Positions 44,320 to 54,604 of a stretch of DNA of 64,000 nt are shown piece after piece. The translations under genes were made by a program, and so were the position numbers. The stretch's first letter is position 1. Every line of letters begins with the position of its first letter. The stretch is from NCBI RefSeq assembly GCF_000420385.1, contig NZ_ATUV01000001.1:682001-746000 (forward strand), written 5' to 3'. The notes beneath the pieces are model-generated. The model was not told the origin of the DNA, made no database searches, and saw only the letters and a program-made list of their open reading frames with translations. This DNA is from Hippea alviniae EP5-r. GTDB taxonomy: Bacteria; Campylobacterota_A; Desulfurellia; Desulfurellales; Hippeaceae.

Positions 44320-45292
44320 ACCTGAAGCTTTTGTCTGAAAACACCCAGTTGATTTTTCTTTTTCCCTTGAGTTCTTTGCACTTATACAAAGCAGAGTCTG
44401 CAAACCTTAATGCAACATTTGTCGTTATAGAAGAAGATGGCACATATATGTAAACACCCATACTGTATTCTATCTCAATATTACTTGCAGAAGGCGATAT
44501 TCTCATAGGTTGCTTAAAAGACCTATCTATCTTTGAGAGTATAACATCCACAGAACGCTTCGATTTTACACCTTCAAAAATCAGAACAAACTCATCGCCG
44601 CCAAACCTTGAGATAAAATCACTGCTTCTTAAGTTTGTTCTTAGCCTTCTTGCCACAGTCTTTAAAACAACATCACCTGCATGATGCCCATACTCATCAT
44701 TTATCTGCTTAAAATCATCAAGGTCTATTATACATACCATTATCTTTTCACCGGTTCTCTGCGCCCTTGCCGCTACCCTTTCAAGTTCGCACTCAAGACT
44801 GCTTCTATTGTAAAGACCTGTCAAATAATCATGACCTGCCGAATATTCAAGCTTTTTTCTTAATCTATGCAATTCTGTTGAGTCAACAGCGCTCCACAAA
44901 ACTCCAAACTCTTCAGTTGGCAACATTATTCTTGAGCCCGTCATTTGAGTCCATATAATTCTACCATCCTTGCGTTTGAGACTCCTTTCAAAGGTAACAA
45001 CAATATCACTATCTAAAATCTTTTCAAATAAGGGTTGTTGCCTAAAATACGACTTCTCATTTGGATGTAATATGGACGCATTTTTACCTATCAGCTCTTC
45101 TCTTTTATAACCGAGAAGTCTATAAACTGAAGGATTTACATCTATTAAATTTCTGTTTTTATCAACGACAAATATTGCCGCAGGATTTTTCTCAAACAGA
45201 ACACGATAATAAGAAAGCAGATAATCAAAAGTGTATTCTGTTGCTTTTTTATTTTTAATCAGAAGTTCAAGCATGAATTTTTTACTTTCCAA
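44312..45292 (-). CDS. PAS-domain diguanylate cyclase
   Basis: A 326-aa protein: short N-terminal helix, a PAS domain (~30-145: PAAIFVVDKNRNLIDVNPSV...KRKDGRIIW), then a GGDEF domain with intact SRFGGDEFVLIFE and an RSSD inhibitory I-site five residues before it, so it should synthesise c-di-GMP with product feedback. No membrane segment, so the PAS signal is cytosolic. Start TTG 45292 is weakly supported; ATG 45274 is an alternative. A promoter lies just upstream. Confidence 0.9.
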   Translation of the reverse strand: MESKKFMLELLIKNKKATEYTFDYLLSYYRVLFEKNPAAIFVVDKNRNLIDVNPSVYRLLGYKREELIGKNASILHPNEKSYFRQQPLFEKILDSDIVVTFERSLKRKDGRIIWTQMTGSRIMLPTEEFGVLWSAVDSTELHRLRKKLEYSAGHDYLTGLYNRSSLECELERVAARAQRTGEKIMVCIIDLDDFKQINDEYGHHAGDVVLKTVARRLRTNLRSSDFISRFGGDEFVLIFEGVKSKRSVDVILSKIDRSFKQPMRISPSASNIEIEYSMGVYIYVPSSSITTNVALRFADSALYKCKELKGKRKINWVFSDKSFRFT

Positions 45293-45322
45293 TACCTTTT
45301 TACAATCAAATCTCTAAGTGAA

Positions 45323-45351
45323 AGTTTATCTGATTTAACATTAAATTTCAA
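45323..45351 (-). promoter_or_regulatory. Promoter of the PAS-GGDEF gene
   Basis: On the minus strand TTGAAA (45346-45351), a 17-bp spacer and TAAACT (45323-45328), within the 83-bp gap after pepP. Confidence 0.5.
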
Positions 45352-45375
45352 GCAAGTTTTAATTTCTTAATTAAC

Positions 45376-46716
45376 TTATGTTTTAATTATAGATTCACTT
45401 AAAACATCACAAGAATCCTTTAAAACCAAAACATCATCTTCAAGCCTTATACCACCAAAATCAAGCATCTCAAAAGCTCTATCGTAATTTATAAACTCTT
45501 TGAATTTAGCTTCTTCATACCACTTTTTTATGAGTTTAGGGATAAAGTAAATTCCAGGTTCAATAGTCATAACATAATTCTCTTTAAGCTTACGAGCAAA
45601 CCTTAAAGATTTAAGCCCAAATATATTACTCCTTTTTACACTCTCATCATACCCAACATAATTTTCACCCAGCGCTTCAAGGTCGTGAACATCCAATCCC
45701 AACGGATGACCCAATCCATGCGGGAAGAACAGAGCATAAGCGTGATTCTGCATAATGTCATCAATGCCACCCTTCAAAAATCCCAACTCTTTAAGCCCTT
45801 CTGCTATCACCCTTGCAGCTTTAAGATGCAAATTTATAAACATCTCACCTTCTCTTATACTGTCAAACGATACCTGCTGCGCTTTTTTGACAATCTGGTA
45901 TATATCTTTCTGAAGCGGCGTAAACTCACCATCAACTGGAACTGTTCTTGTTATATCGCTTGCATAATGCTCTTTAGTCTCAACTCCAGAGTCAAGTATA
46001 AACATGTCGTTCTTTCTTAGCGTATTTTCGTGTGTCGTATTGTGAAGAATTGCACCATCCTTTGTCAAAATCGTTGGAAATGAGAGCCAAACACCATTTT
46101 TGATGGCATAGCCTTCAACTTCTGCAAGTATCTCTCTTTCTTTTGTTCCATCTTTTGCCTTCTCAAAAGCTATCTCAAACATGCCCTTGCTTATCTCTAT
46201 AGCCTTCTTTATCTCATAAATTTCTCTTTCTTCTTTCTCTAAACGCTGATTGGCTATAACTCTTACAAGCTCAATATCTACCAATCCTTCAACTTCATGA
46301 CATTTAATATCAAATATTTCGGCAAGCTTTATAATATTCGAGCTTCTGTATTGTGGAATTATTCTAACGCTTCTGTTTCTAAAATAGTTTTTGAGCTCTT
46401 TTGACTGTCTTAACTCTGCGCCACTTCTGTCTGTAAGCTCTTTTAAATTACTCTCCCTTTTTATCCAGATAAGCTCATCTTCATCTAAATCATCGCCAAA
46501 AACAATACCTCTATCGTTGTCAATATCTATAACAGCTGCGATATTCGGCACATCTATGCCAAAATAGTATAAAAATGTGCTGTCCTGTCTAAAACGATAG
46601 CAGTTTGCAGGAAAATTTATAGGCTCTTCACTATTGCCTAAAAGAAGAACAACTCCTTCCTTTAATCTATCCTTCAAATAGTTTCTTCTTTTTATGTAAA
46701 CTTCCTTCTTAAACAC
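45376..46716 (-). CDS. pepP: Xaa-Pro aminopeptidase (aminopeptidase P, M24B)
   Basis: A 446-aa dinuclear metallopeptidase removing N-terminal residues before proline. The N-terminal AMP_N domain starts KKEVYIKRRNYLKDRL and contains QDSTFLYYFGI. The catalytic pita-bread domain has the metal residues in LDSGVETKEHYASDITRT (two Asp), FPHGLGHPLGLDVHD (His), MTIEPGIYF (Glu) and GGIRLEDDVLV (Glu). The ATG directly abuts the stop of the double-receiver GGDEF gene. Confidence 0.95.
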   Translation of the reverse strand: MFKKEVYIKRRNYLKDRLKEGVVLLLGNSEEPINFPANCYRFRQDSTFLYYFGIDVPNIAAVIDIDNDRGIVFGDDLDEDELIWIKRESNLKELTDRSGAELRQSKELKNYFRNRSVRIIPQYRSSNIIKLAEIFDIKCHEVEGLVDIELVRVIANQRLEKEEREIYEIKKAIEISKGMFEIAFEKAKDGTKEREILAEVEGYAIKNGVWLSFPTILTKDGAILHNTTHENTLRKNDMFILDSGVETKEHYASDITRTVPVDGEFTPLQKDIYQIVKKAQQVSFDSIREGEMFINLHLKAARVIAEGLKELGFLKGGIDDIMQNHAYALFFPHGLGHPLGLDVHDLEALGENYVGYDESVKRSNIFGLKSLRFARKLKENYVMTIEPGIYFIPKLIKKWYEEAKFKEFINYDRAFEMLDFGGIRLEDDVLVLKDSCDVLSESIIKT

Positions 46717-48003
46717 TCAGCAATCCTTTATCTCTCCACTTTCAGATTTCATAACCCTATTTCTGCCGTTTGCCTTTGCCTTATAAAGCGATTTATCAGC
46801 CCTACCTATGAACTCGTTGATTGTCTCGTTGTTATACTCAGACACGCCTGCAGATACTGTTATCGACACATCTCCATTCTCACTTTTGACTCTCATGCTC
46901 TCAATGTTTGCCCTTATTCTTTCTGCAACTTCGCATGCCTTATCCAACTCTGTCTCTGGCAAAATTACAGAAAACTCTTCACCACCAAACCTGCCAGCAA
47001 TATCTGAGCTTCTTATAGATTTCTCTATAACTCTTGCAACTTCCCTTAAAACATCATCACCCACAAGATGCCCGTATGTGTCATTTATTCGCTTAAATTT
47101 ATCAAGGTCTAAAATCATAAACGAGAGCGGCTTGTTGTTTCTCTTCGATAGAGCAATAAATTTTTCAAGAAAGGTTATAATCGAGCGTCTGTTGTAAAGT
47201 TTTGTCAAGAAATCCCTTTCGGATTCGTCTTTTAGTTTTTTAATTAGCTGGCCCCTGTGTATATTGGCTCTTATACGAGCATAAAACTCTATCATGCTGT
47301 ATGGTTTTCTTATGAAATCATCAACGCCGCTATCAAACGCCTGTTTCATAACGCTAAAGCCTTCTGAACCTTCAGCTGCCGTAACACCGATTATGGGTAT
47401 ATATCTAAATCTCTCATCACTCTTTAATGCCTTTGCCACTTCAAAACCACTCGCACCGGGCAAATTTATATCAAGCAGAATGGCATCAACTTCGCTGCCT
47501 TCAAGCAAAAGTCTCAATGCTTCTTCGCCGGTATATGCACTTAAAGGCTTTATGTTCTTCTCTTTAAGCTGGTGGCACATGGTCTGATTCTGTATCTTTG
47601 AATCTTCAACCACTAAAACAGTCCCGATAATATTCTTCTCTTCTTCGAAAAACGCCTTCAAGTATTCGTAAAGCTCACCTTGTTTAAAGGGCTTTTTCAA
47701 ATAGTTAAAAGCACCATAATCAAATGCCTTATTCTTAAAATAGTCATCATCACTTGCAGTAAGCATGACAACAGGCAATTGTTCAAGATTAAGCTCTGTT
47801 TTTATCTTTTTTATCAACTCCCAACCATCCATACCCGGCATCTCACCATCTATGATGGCAAAATCAAAATTGCTGTCATTTTTTAAAAACTCGTAGGCTT
47901 CTTCACCGTTTGAAAAAACTTCAACTTCAAATGAACTTTCAAGCTCTCTTTTCACCATTTTCTGAATAAACGAGCTATCGTCGCATACAAGTATGCGTCT
48001 CAT
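46717..48003 (-). CDS. PleD-like response regulator: REC-REC-GGDEF
   Basis: A 428-aa protein with two receiver domains and a C-terminal diguanylate cyclase. REC1 has DDSS and phospho-acceptor D52 in [12 protein letters not shown]2 has VEDSK and the acceptor in ILLDINLPG. The GGDEF loop is [14 protein letters not shown], with an RSSD I-site in SIRSSDIAG. This is the PleD architecture, in which phosphorylation drives dimerisation and c-di-GMP synthesis. No histidine kinase is adjacent. It overlaps hemB by 4 bp. Confidence 0.95.
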   Translation of the reverse strand: MRRILVCDDSSFIQKMVKRELESSFEVEVFSNGEEAYEFLKNDSNFDFAIIDGEMPGMDGWELIKKIKTELNLEQLPVVMLTASDDDYFKNKAFDYGAFNYLKKPFKQGELYEYLKAFFEEEKNIIGTVLVVEDSKIQNQTMCHQLKEKNIKPLSAYTGEEALRLLLEGSEVDAILLDINLPGASGFEVAKALKSDERFRYIPIIGVTAAEGSEGFSVMKQAFDSGVDDFIRKPYSMIEFYARIRANIHRGQLIKKLKDESERDFLTKLYNRRSIITFLEKFIALSKRNNKPLSFMILDLDKFKRINDTYGHLVGDDVLREVARVIEKSIRSSDIAGRFGGEEFSVILPETELDKACEVAERIRANIESMRVKSENGDVSITVSAGVSEYNNETINEFIGRADKSLYKAKANGRNRVMKSESGEIKDC

Positions 48004-48986
48004 GTTTCACCTCTGAGCATTTTAGCTATATCCTTAGCAAAATAGGTAATAATAATATCTGCACCAGCCCTTTTTATAGCCGTCAGTGTCTCAATCATTA
48101 CAGCTTTCTCATCAATCCAACCCTTCAAAGCCGCAGCTTTTATCATTGAGTATTCACCACTCACATTGTATGCAGCAAGCGGCATATAAGGGAATTTCTC
48201 TTTTACTGCTCTTATTACATCCAAATAAGCCAAAGCTGGTTTAACCATAAGAAAGTCGGCACCTTCTTCCATATCAAGCATACACTCTTTTATGGCTTCC
48301 TTTGAGTTTCTAAAATCCATCTGATAGCTCTTTCTGTCGCCAAAGGCAGGAGCACTCTCTGCTGCATCTCTAAATGGTCCATAGAAGGAAGATGAGTATT
48401 TAACGGCATACGACATAATCGACACATCGTAAAATCCATTCTCGTCTAACGACTCTCTGATTGCCTTAACCATGCCGTCCATCATGCCGCTTGGTGCGAT
48501 TATATCTGCACCCATCTTTGCATAAACATAAGCTTCTTTTTTTAAGAGCTTTAGCGTCTCATCGTTAAGCACATTACCGTTTTTATCCAATACTCCACAA
48601 TGACCATGTGATGTATATTCACACAAACACGCATCGGCTATAACAACAAGCTGCGGTATTGCTGATTTTATGCTGTTTATTGCTCTTGCAATAATACCAT
48701 CTTCGGCATAAGCTTGAGAACCAAACTCATCCTTCTTATCTGGAATACCAAACAGAATCACGCTTTTTATACCCAAATCAAAGGCTTCTTTTGCTTCTTT
48801 TATAGCGTTATCAATAGAAAGCTGATATATACCCGGCATTGACTCAACGGGATTTTTTATATTTTCTCCTTCTCTTACAAAAATAGGATAGACAAAATCA
48901 TCCAAATCGAGCTTTGTCTCAGCAACCATATCCCTAAGCTGGGCTGTTTTTCTTAGCCTTCTTGCTCGTGTTTCTGGGAATTTCAT
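48000..48986 (-). CDS. hemB: Delta-aminolevulinic acid dehydratase (porphobilinogen synthase)
   Basis: A 328-aa tetrapyrrole biosynthesis enzyme condensing two ALA molecules. Zinc-type cysteine cluster in [14 protein letters not shown], Schiff-base lysines in [15 protein letters not shown] and VKPALAYLD, and the family segment [15 protein letters not shown]. It overlaps the flanking genes by 4 bp on both sides. Tetrapyrrole supply could serve both haem and the cobamide route, although the cob genes lie far away at the window start. Confidence 0.97.
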   Translation of the reverse strand: MKFPETRARRLRKTAQLRDMVAETKLDLDDFVYPIFVREGENIKNPVESMPGIYQLSIDNAIKEAKEAFDLGIKSVILFGIPDKKDEFGSQAYAEDGIIARAINSIKSAIPQLVVIADACLCEYTSHGHCGVLDKNGNVLNDETLKLLKKEAYVYAKMGADIIAPSGMMDGMVKAIRESLDENGFYDVSIMSYAVKYSSSFYGPFRDAAESAPAFGDRKSYQMDFRNSKEAIKECMLDMEEGADFLMVKPALAYLDVIRAVKEKFPYMPLAAYNVSGEYSMIKAAALKGWIDEKAVMIETLTAIKRAGADIIITYFAKDIAKMLRGET

Positions 48987-50050
48987 TTTTTGACCTCCAT
49001 AAGCTCATTATAAACAATTATATAACTCTCAACCATTTTTTTCACGGAAAATTTTTCCTTTACAATTTTGTATGCATTATCAACAAATCTGTCTCTTAAA
49101 TTGGGCTCCCTGTAAAGTTTCAAAATGGCATCTGCAAGTTGCTTTGAATCCCTTTTTCTTACGATAAAACCACTTTTGTTATCTTCTACTATCTCTCTTG
49201 CGCCGCCAGCATCTGTAACTATGACTGGTATCTTCAGAATCATGGCATTTAGAATGGCACCGCTAAAACCTTCATTATCCGATGCCAATACAAACAAATC
49301 AAAAGCCTTTATATAATTTTGAATATCCCTTTTGAAACCTATAAGAAAAAATCTATCTTCTATGGACAAACTTTTTATCTGTTTTTCAAGCTGCTCTTTC
49401 AGATTGCCTTCTCCTGCAACAATAAACACCACATCCTTAGCCTGCTTTAAAACCATCGATGCCGCTTCTATTAAATTCGGTATGTTTTTCTGCTTTGTTA
49501 GAGCTGCAGCTGTCCCAACAATAAATTTACCCTTGTAAGAATTTCTTATCTTTTCAACCCTTTTTAAATCAACACTATCTTCAAGTTTTGGGTCTGTTAT
49601 AGAGTAAATAACCCTTAACTTCTTGCTATCAACAAAGCCAACCAATGTATCCTTTACAGCTTCAGATACACAGACAACAACATCTGACAAACGGTATTTA
49701 AACTTGGTAAAAATATTATTTTTCGGCTTGTAATCAACCCTTCTTGTGTATATGAGTGGTTTTTTGTTAATCTTTTTTGCTAAAGCAGATATGTTGAGTG
49801 CTTTTGCCGTATGGGCATGTATGATGTCGTAATTTTTACCTTCTTTTGCAAGCCTTAACCAGTCAGTTAGCTGATTTCCTGTTAATCTTACTGTTTTTAT
49901 TCCTTTCTTTCTGCACCTGTTATACAGCTCATCTTTTACTGTTGCAACAGCCGAATCTATGCCATTTTTTATGAGCCCTTCGACAAGCCACAAAAGTTGC
50001 TGCTCACCGCCTCTAAAACCTTTTTCTGTATCAACATGCAAAATTCTCAT
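48983..50050 (-). CDS. Family 4 glycosyltransferase
   Basis: A 355-aa GT-B glycosyltransferase: N-terminal [22 protein letters not shown], central [21 protein letters not shown]-terminal [19 protein letters not shown] and the donor loop [14 protein letters not shown]. The second Glu of the usual E-x7-E motif is Asn here. The neighbouring deacetylase suggests synthesis of a surface polysaccharide; the sugar is unknown. Confidence 0.88.
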   Translation of the reverse strand: MRILHVDTEKGFRGGEQQLLWLVEGLIKNGIDSAVATVKDELYNRCRKKGIKTVRLTGNQLTDWLRLAKEGKNYDIIHAHTAKALNISALAKKINKKPLIYTRRVDYKPKNNIFTKFKYRLSDVVVCVSEAVKDTLVGFVDSKKLRVIYSITDPKLEDSVDLKRVEKIRNSYKGKFIVGTAAALTKQKNIPNLIEAASMVLKQAKDVVFIVAGEGNLKEQLEKQIKSLSIEDRFFLIGFKRDIQNYIKAFDLFVLASDNEGFSGAILNAMILKIPVIVTDAGGAREIVEDNKSGFIVRKRDSKQLADAILKLYREPNLRDRFVDNAYKIVKEKFSVKKMVESYIIVYNELMEVKK

Positions 50051-51159
50051 ATCTTCCTGTGAACCATTGAGTATGTCTTTGCAAGCATCTTGTTCGAATA
50101 CAGCCTTACTCGTGATTTAAACCAGTCTAAATCCTTTTTCCATACACCAAATCTCTTTATCTCGTATGTTGAATCGCCGGGCGAGTTTGCACCAACCTTC
50201 GTTGTAAAGAGATATTTAAAACCAACTTCCTTTGCTATCTTGAGTGATAAGTCGTTGTATGCACCCCAGGGCCAGCTAAAGGCATTGCATCGTTTCTTGA
50301 CTTCATATCCAACTTCACCCTTTGCAACTTCAAGCTCCATCCTTATTCTTGAAGCCTGCTCTTCTTCTGTCTCAAACCTGCCTATCTCTTCACTTCCCTT
50401 CTCTTTCTTGTATCTTTCAACTATCTGATTAAGTTCACTCTCCCAATTAGGTTTTTTAAAAAACTCAACAAAACCGTTATCTTCAACATACTTTGCAAGC
50501 ATATCCCTTAGCTCTTTATCTGCTGTAAACTCCCTTGCTGCAAGCTCTGGTTTTCTCTCAAAATCCGGTGTTCCAAATCTCTCATCACCCTTGACCATCT
50601 GCCATGCCGAATGCTTATCTCTTGGCCTGTTAAAACCTATGATTTTACTATCTGCATACACCTTTTTATGCATTTTTGTATGTGGTTGAACATCTATAAT
50701 TCCGCTTCTCTCCATCGTTCTTATCTCTTCCCAGCAGAGCCTTCTTATCATTTTTATTCTGCACCCATGCTCTTTGATATAGGTTGATGAGCAGTCTGGA
50801 ATTCTCTCCTTTGGAATCTTGCCCGACCAGTAATCTTCCAAATTCAAACCGGTAAACTCGTCTTCTTCGACCGTCCAGGTAACCAAAAACAGAATAGCAT
50901 TAAAACCATACTTCTTAAGCAAAGGATACGCATGAACCCAGGTGTCTAAATAACCATCATCAAATGTTATCAAAACAGCCTTATCCCAATCCTTTTTACC
51001 GGTTTCCAAATACTCGCCAAGCTGTTCCTTTGTTATCGAAACATAACCTTCGCTTTTTAAAAACTTGAGATGCTCTTCAAACAGCTCAGGTGGAATAGAG
51101 AGCACATCATCGTCGTAATTTATATGATGGTAAAGCAAAACAGGAACACTCGTCTGCAT
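50047..51159 (-). CDS. Polysaccharide deacetylase (CE4/NodB type)
   Basis: A 370-aa protein starting with PVLLYHHINYDD, then the NodB motif TFDDGYLDT (catalytic and metal Asp, ~65) and the metal His pair in QPHTKMH (~160). Two large charged insertions (~115-155 and ~190-280) lie between NodB motifs, making it longer than a minimal CE4 domain; C-terminal FSWPWGAYNDLSL. No clear signal peptide, so it may act in the cytoplasm or at the membrane face. GGGGGAG precedes ATG 51159; ATGA overlap with the GT4 gene. Confidence 0.88.
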   Translation of the reverse strand: MQTSVPVLLYHHINYDDDVLSIPPELFEEHLKFLKSEGYVSITKEQLGEYLETGKKDWDKAVLITFDDGYLDTWVHAYPLLKKYGFNAILFLVTWTVEEDEFTGLNLEDYWSGKIPKERIPDCSSTYIKEHGCRIKMIRRLCWEEIRTMERSGIIDVQPHTKMHKKVYADSKIIGFNRPRDKHSAWQMVKGDERFGTPDFERKPELAAREFTADKELRDMLAKYVEDNGFVEFFKKPNWESELNQIVERYKKEKGSEEIGRFETEEEQASRIRMELEVAKGEVGYEVKKRCNAFSWPWGAYNDLSLKIAKEVGFKYLFTTKVGANSPGDSTYEIKRFGVWKKDLDWFKSRVRLYSNKMLAKTYSMVHRKI

Positions 51160-51191
51160 CTTACTCCCCCTTATTGTTTTCTAAGACAAAT

Positions 51192-51219
51192 ACTATACAC
51201 ATAAAGGAGAGTCATTCAA
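51192..51219 (-). promoter_or_regulatory. Promoter of the deacetylase-GT4-hemB-REC-GGDEF-pepP operon
   Basis: On the minus strand TTGAAT (51214-51219), a 16-bp spacer and TATAGT (51192-51197), just after the upstream DUF505 terminator. Confidence 0.6.
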
Positions 51220-51228
51220 GAGAGAAAA

Positions 51229-51257
51229 CAAAAAAAGCGGGCTTGTGATGCCCGCTT
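51229..51257 (-). terminator. Intrinsic terminator of the DUF505 gene
   Basis: On the minus strand an 8-bp stem AAGCGGGC / GCCCGCTT with loop ATCACAA is followed by a T-run, directly after the DUF505 stop codon. Confidence 0.88.
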
Positions 51258-51263
51258 GGTGGG

Positions 51264-53213
51264 TTATTCGCTTAAATGCTCTTTTTTGTATTCATACATA
51301 TCTGCATATCCAATAAGCGACTCTTGTGGATTCATAAGCTTTGTGGCTTCAAGTATCAAAAGACCAGCTTCATTTACCGTATTCACACCTACAAACCCAG
51401 CTCTTTTGCAAACATTAAACGCTTCCTTGAATAGATCTTCTGACAAACCGCTTCTTTTTATCGCTTCTTTATGTTTCTTTGGCAAAATTCTTATTTTCTT
51501 CTCTTTCTCATAAAGAGAGCCAACTTCAGAAAGAGCCTTTATAACCCTATACATTACAGGTGTAATCGGTGTTGCAAAGCTTGTAGGAACGCCAGATAAA
51601 GCCCTATCCATGAGCTGACCTGCTTCTGTCTCAACGATATTATTATCCGGTAAAATTTCTATCAGATGGCGAGCTTCCAATTTCTCCAAAGCCCACTGCA
51701 TTTTTCTTCTCTCGTCATCGTTTTTGGCTCTGCCTAAAAGCTCATCAACAGTCATACCCTTATCGGGAATCATCTTAAATATCTCATGCTCATACTTTGT
51801 AAGATACGGTTCTCTCTTTATCTCTTCAGCTAAGTATGCATAGAAGTATCCAGACTTTGTTGGCTCGGCTGTTCCAACCAAGCTTGTCTCTTTTGCCTTT
51901 TCATACCACTCTATGCTTGGTGCAGAAAATGCCTTTCTCGTCATCGTTATAGCCTTAACAGCTGTTGAGCTTATAGACCTTCTTCTAACCTGCTGGTCTT
52001 TCAGCACTTCTTTTCCAAATTCGCTTAATTCAAACACTTCATTATGCCCATCTTTTTCTATTGTCTTTATCAAGTTAAACGACTCAAGCGAGAAGAGAGC
52101 TATCCTTAAATTGAAGTTATCTTCAAACCATTTGATATAGTTCTTTGTCTGTTGAAACTGCTCTGCAATCCTTCTAAACTTCTCTGGCATCTCCTTAATC
52201 TTTTTTCCATATTTCTCAATTAACTTCTCATACTCCTTTACCTTCCTGTCAACAAGCTCAGCTTTAATCTGCTCAAATGTTGGCAGAATCTCTTTATTCT
52301 CCTTATTCTTCTTCCAAAGATAATCTATAACTTCCAAAACGGCTATCTCTTCATCTTCTATAGAGAAAGACCAGACATCAACCCTTGCATCCTTTTTCCA
52401 CAGCCTGTAAACTTCAAGTGCCCACTCGCCAGCCGGTGAAAGTTCACCATCTGCATTTACATAACCCAATGCTTCAAGCCAACTTTTAGCATCATTATCA
52501 ATCTCTTCACCATCAGCCAAAGCTGCAAGGTTTATCAAAATGTGTGGACTTAAAACATAACCTTCCTTAACAAATCCACCAAGCTCAAGCGTGTTCTTTA
52601 CAGCCTGACCCAAAGCAGTGAAAGAGTAAACATCACTCTTAGGAACGCTATAAGCGATTAATCTCATTGCTTCAAGCAGGCTCTCATAATACTCACCCAC
52701 ATGCAATCTTGAACTCAAAGCAGGACCAAATGGCAGCTTTCTAATCTCCTCAGCCAACTCAGCAGATACAACAAGCAGCGGTGATGTTGCTTTGTATGTA
52801 TGCAAGATAAACTCTGCTTCTTTATTCAAAACAAACTTCTTTTTTAGTTTATCTTCTTCGACGAATCCTCTCTCTTTGAGATATGGTAATGTTATATCTG
52901 TTATGTTCTCTGATTTTTCTGCACTATCAAGCATCTCTATGATTTCTGAACCTATCCACTTCCAATCATCATCCCACTGATTAAAATGTTTAAGCTCACC
53001 CTTCTCAATTAAAGCATCAAGCTGCTGTGCTATACCAACACCAGCATAAGTCAAAGAGACATTTAACCTTGAATCTAATGATACAAGTCCTGCCCTTTCG
53101 AGTGTCCTTACGACCTCATCGTTCTCTTTTTCAAGCACCGTCAGATGTCTGTCTGTTTCTTTTTCCTTCAGAAGTTTCAGAAGCATCTCGGCATGATTCT
53201 TCTTAATGACCAT
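51264..53213 (-). CDS. DUF505 family protein, function unknown
   Basis: A 649-aa soluble protein that begins VIKKNHAEMLLKLL, characteristic of the DUF505 family. It is mostly alpha-helical and contains several winged-helix-like repeats of the form ...LERAGLVSLDSRLNVSLTYAG, LKERGFVEEDKLKKKF, FELSEFGKEVL and LEARHLIEILPDNNIVET. No catalytic motif is seen. It has a strong GGAGGG ribosome site and its own promoter and terminator, so it is an isolated transcription unit. From memory the family occurs mainly in thermophilic anaerobes; its function is unknown. Confidence 0.85.
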   Translation of the reverse strand: MVIKKNHAEMLLKLLKEKETDRHLTVLEKENDEVVRTLERAGLVSLDSRLNVSLTYAGVGIAQQLDALIEKGELKHFNQWDDDWKWIGSEIIEMLDSAEKSENITDITLPYLKERGFVEEDKLKKKFVLNKEAEFILHTYKATSPLLVVSAELAEEIRKLPFGPALSSRLHVGEYYESLLEAMRLIAYSVPKSDVYSFTALGQAVKNTLELGGFVKEGYVLSPHILINLAALADGEEIDNDAKSWLEALGYVNADGELSPAGEWALEVYRLWKKDARVDVWSFSIEDEEIAVLEVIDYLWKKNKENKEILPTFEQIKAELVDRKVKEYEKLIEKYGKKIKEMPEKFRRIAEQFQQTKNYIKWFEDNFNLRIALFSLESFNLIKTIEKDGHNEVFELSEFGKEVLKDQQVRRRSISSTAVKAITMTRKAFSAPSIEWYEKAKETSLVGTAEPTKSGYFYAYLAEEIKREPYLTKYEHEIFKMIPDKGMTVDELLGRAKNDDERRKMQWALEKLEARHLIEILPDNNIVETEAGQLMDRALSGVPTSFATPITPVMYRVIKALSEVGSLYEKEKKIRILPKKHKEAIKRSGLSEDLFKEAFNVCKRAGFVGVNTVNEAGLLILEATKLMNPQESLIGYADMYEYKKEHLSE

Positions 53214-53248
53214 GTTTCACCCTCCACTTTTTATTTTTTTCTATCAAC

Positions 53249-53276
53249 AATATAATTCTAAACTGAAAATTTTCAA
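53249..53276 (-). promoter_or_regulatory. Promoter of the DUF505 gene
   Basis: On the minus strand TTGAAA (53271-53276), a 16-bp spacer and TATATT (53249-53254), with the start codon ~35 nt downstream. Confidence 0.6.
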
Positions 53277-53302
53277 TTGTGGTTGAATATTTTTACAAGT
53301 AT

Positions 53303-54604
53303 TTAAGTAAATAGATTTATACTTTTTACTTTTTCAGCTAAAATATCTGTTGGTGAGATGAGCTCTTTAGCCTTCACATTCAAAAATTCACCTGCTTTAA
53401 AGCTTCCCTTTAACAAAAAGACGCCGTCTATCTCATAAGCACTCCTATAGCTTCTTGCCTTATAAAATCCTTCAAACTCATCATCTTCTCCATCAACAAC
53501 CACTTTAAACTCTTCTCCTAAAAGCTCTATATTCTTCTCTTCGGTTATAGATGTCGCAATGTTTTGAATTTCTATAAGTCTTTCTTCCTTTAAAAGCTCA
53601 TCCAAATCGTCAAACATTTCGAACGCCTTTGTTCTATCTTCGTGGTAATAACTAAAGAAAGCAGACCAATCAAGCTTAACATCTTTAATGAAATCTACAA
53701 GCTCTTCAAACTCTTCATCAGTCTCTGTTGGAAAACCAACGATAAATGTTGACCTTATAGCTATATCTGGAATTCTTTTTCTTAAGTTCTCAACCAACTT
53801 CTCCATATAAGAGCGATTATAACTTCTGCCCATGTCTTTTAAAACCTTATCCGATGCATGTTGAAATGGCACATCTATGTAATGAACAACCTTATCTGAC
53901 GATGCAATAAAATCTATAAGCTCATCCGTTATGTATGTCGGATATGTATAAAGAAGCCTTATCCACTCTATACCCTTGACTTTCTCAAGCTCCTTTAAAA
54001 GCTCAACAAGTCCATTTTTAACGCCCTTTTCTATCAGATAGGCTGTTGTATCTTGGGCAACAAGATTTATCTCTTTAGCGCCACTTTCAATCAGAGTTTT
54101 AGCTTCTTCAACAACCTGTTCTATCGGTTTGCTCCAAAATCTGCCTTTTATCAACGGAATAGCACAAAATGTGCAGTTGTTTGAACAACCATCGCCTATT
54201 TTTAGATAGCCAATATGCTTAGGCGCAACAGGATACCGCACAAACTTAAAATCTTTTAACTTTTCTTCTTTTGCCACATCGACTATTCTGTCAAGCTCAT
54301 AAACACCCAAAAACGCATCAACTTCTGGCAACTCTTCTTTTAGTTGTTCTCTATAACGCTCAAAGAGACAGCCGCAAACTATGAGTTTCTGTTTGTTTTT
54401 CTTCTTTATCTGTGCAAGCTCAAGTATCGTATCTATGGACTCTTCCTTTGCAGGCTGAATAAACCCGCAGGTGTTAACTATAAGGCAATTGGCATCTTCA
54501 GGATTACTGACAACTCTACAGCCAGCCTGAGCCAAAAGCCCAAGCATGTATTCGCTATCGGCTGTATTCTTAGGGCAGCCAAGCGACTCTAAATAGACCT
54601 TCAT
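53303..54604 (-). CDS. rimO: Ribosomal protein S12 methylthiotransferase RimO
   Basis: A 433-aa radical-SAM enzyme. The N-terminal MTTase domain starts YLESLGCPKNTADSEYM with the RimO-type GCPKN-x-ADSE rather than the MiaB form; the radical-SAM Cys triad is GDGCSNNCTFCAIP; C-terminal TRAM-like domain (GFYKARSYRSAYEIDG). It inserts a methylthio group on the conserved Asp of uS12. ATGA overlap with the NMO gene; it ends the ilvD-leuS operon. Confidence 0.95.
   Translation of the reverse strand: MKVYLESLGCPKNTADSEYMLGLLAQAGCRVVSNPEDANCLIVNTCGFIQPAKEESIDTILELAQIKKKNKQKLIVCGCLFERYREQLKEELPEVDAFLGVYELDRIVDVAKEEKLKDFKFVRYPVAPKHIGYLKIGDGCSNNCTFCAIPLIKGRFWSKPIEQVVEEAKTLIESGAKEINLVAQDTTAYLIEKGVKNGLVELLKELEKVKGIEWIRLLYTYPTYITDELIDFIASSDKVVHYIDVPFQHASDKVLKDMGRSYNRSYMEKLVENLRKRIPDIAIRSTFIVGFPTETDEEFEELVDFIKDVKLDWSAFFSYYHEDRTKAFEMFDDLDELLKEERLIEIQNIATSITEEKNIELLGEEFKVVVDGEDDEFEGFYKARSYRSAYEIDGVFLLKGSFKAGEFLNVKAKELISPTDILAEKVKSINLFT

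Noticed and set aside
53214-53302. Terminator after rimO
   Set aside because: Only an AT-rich weak inverted repeat is present; without a GC stem I do not call it a terminator.
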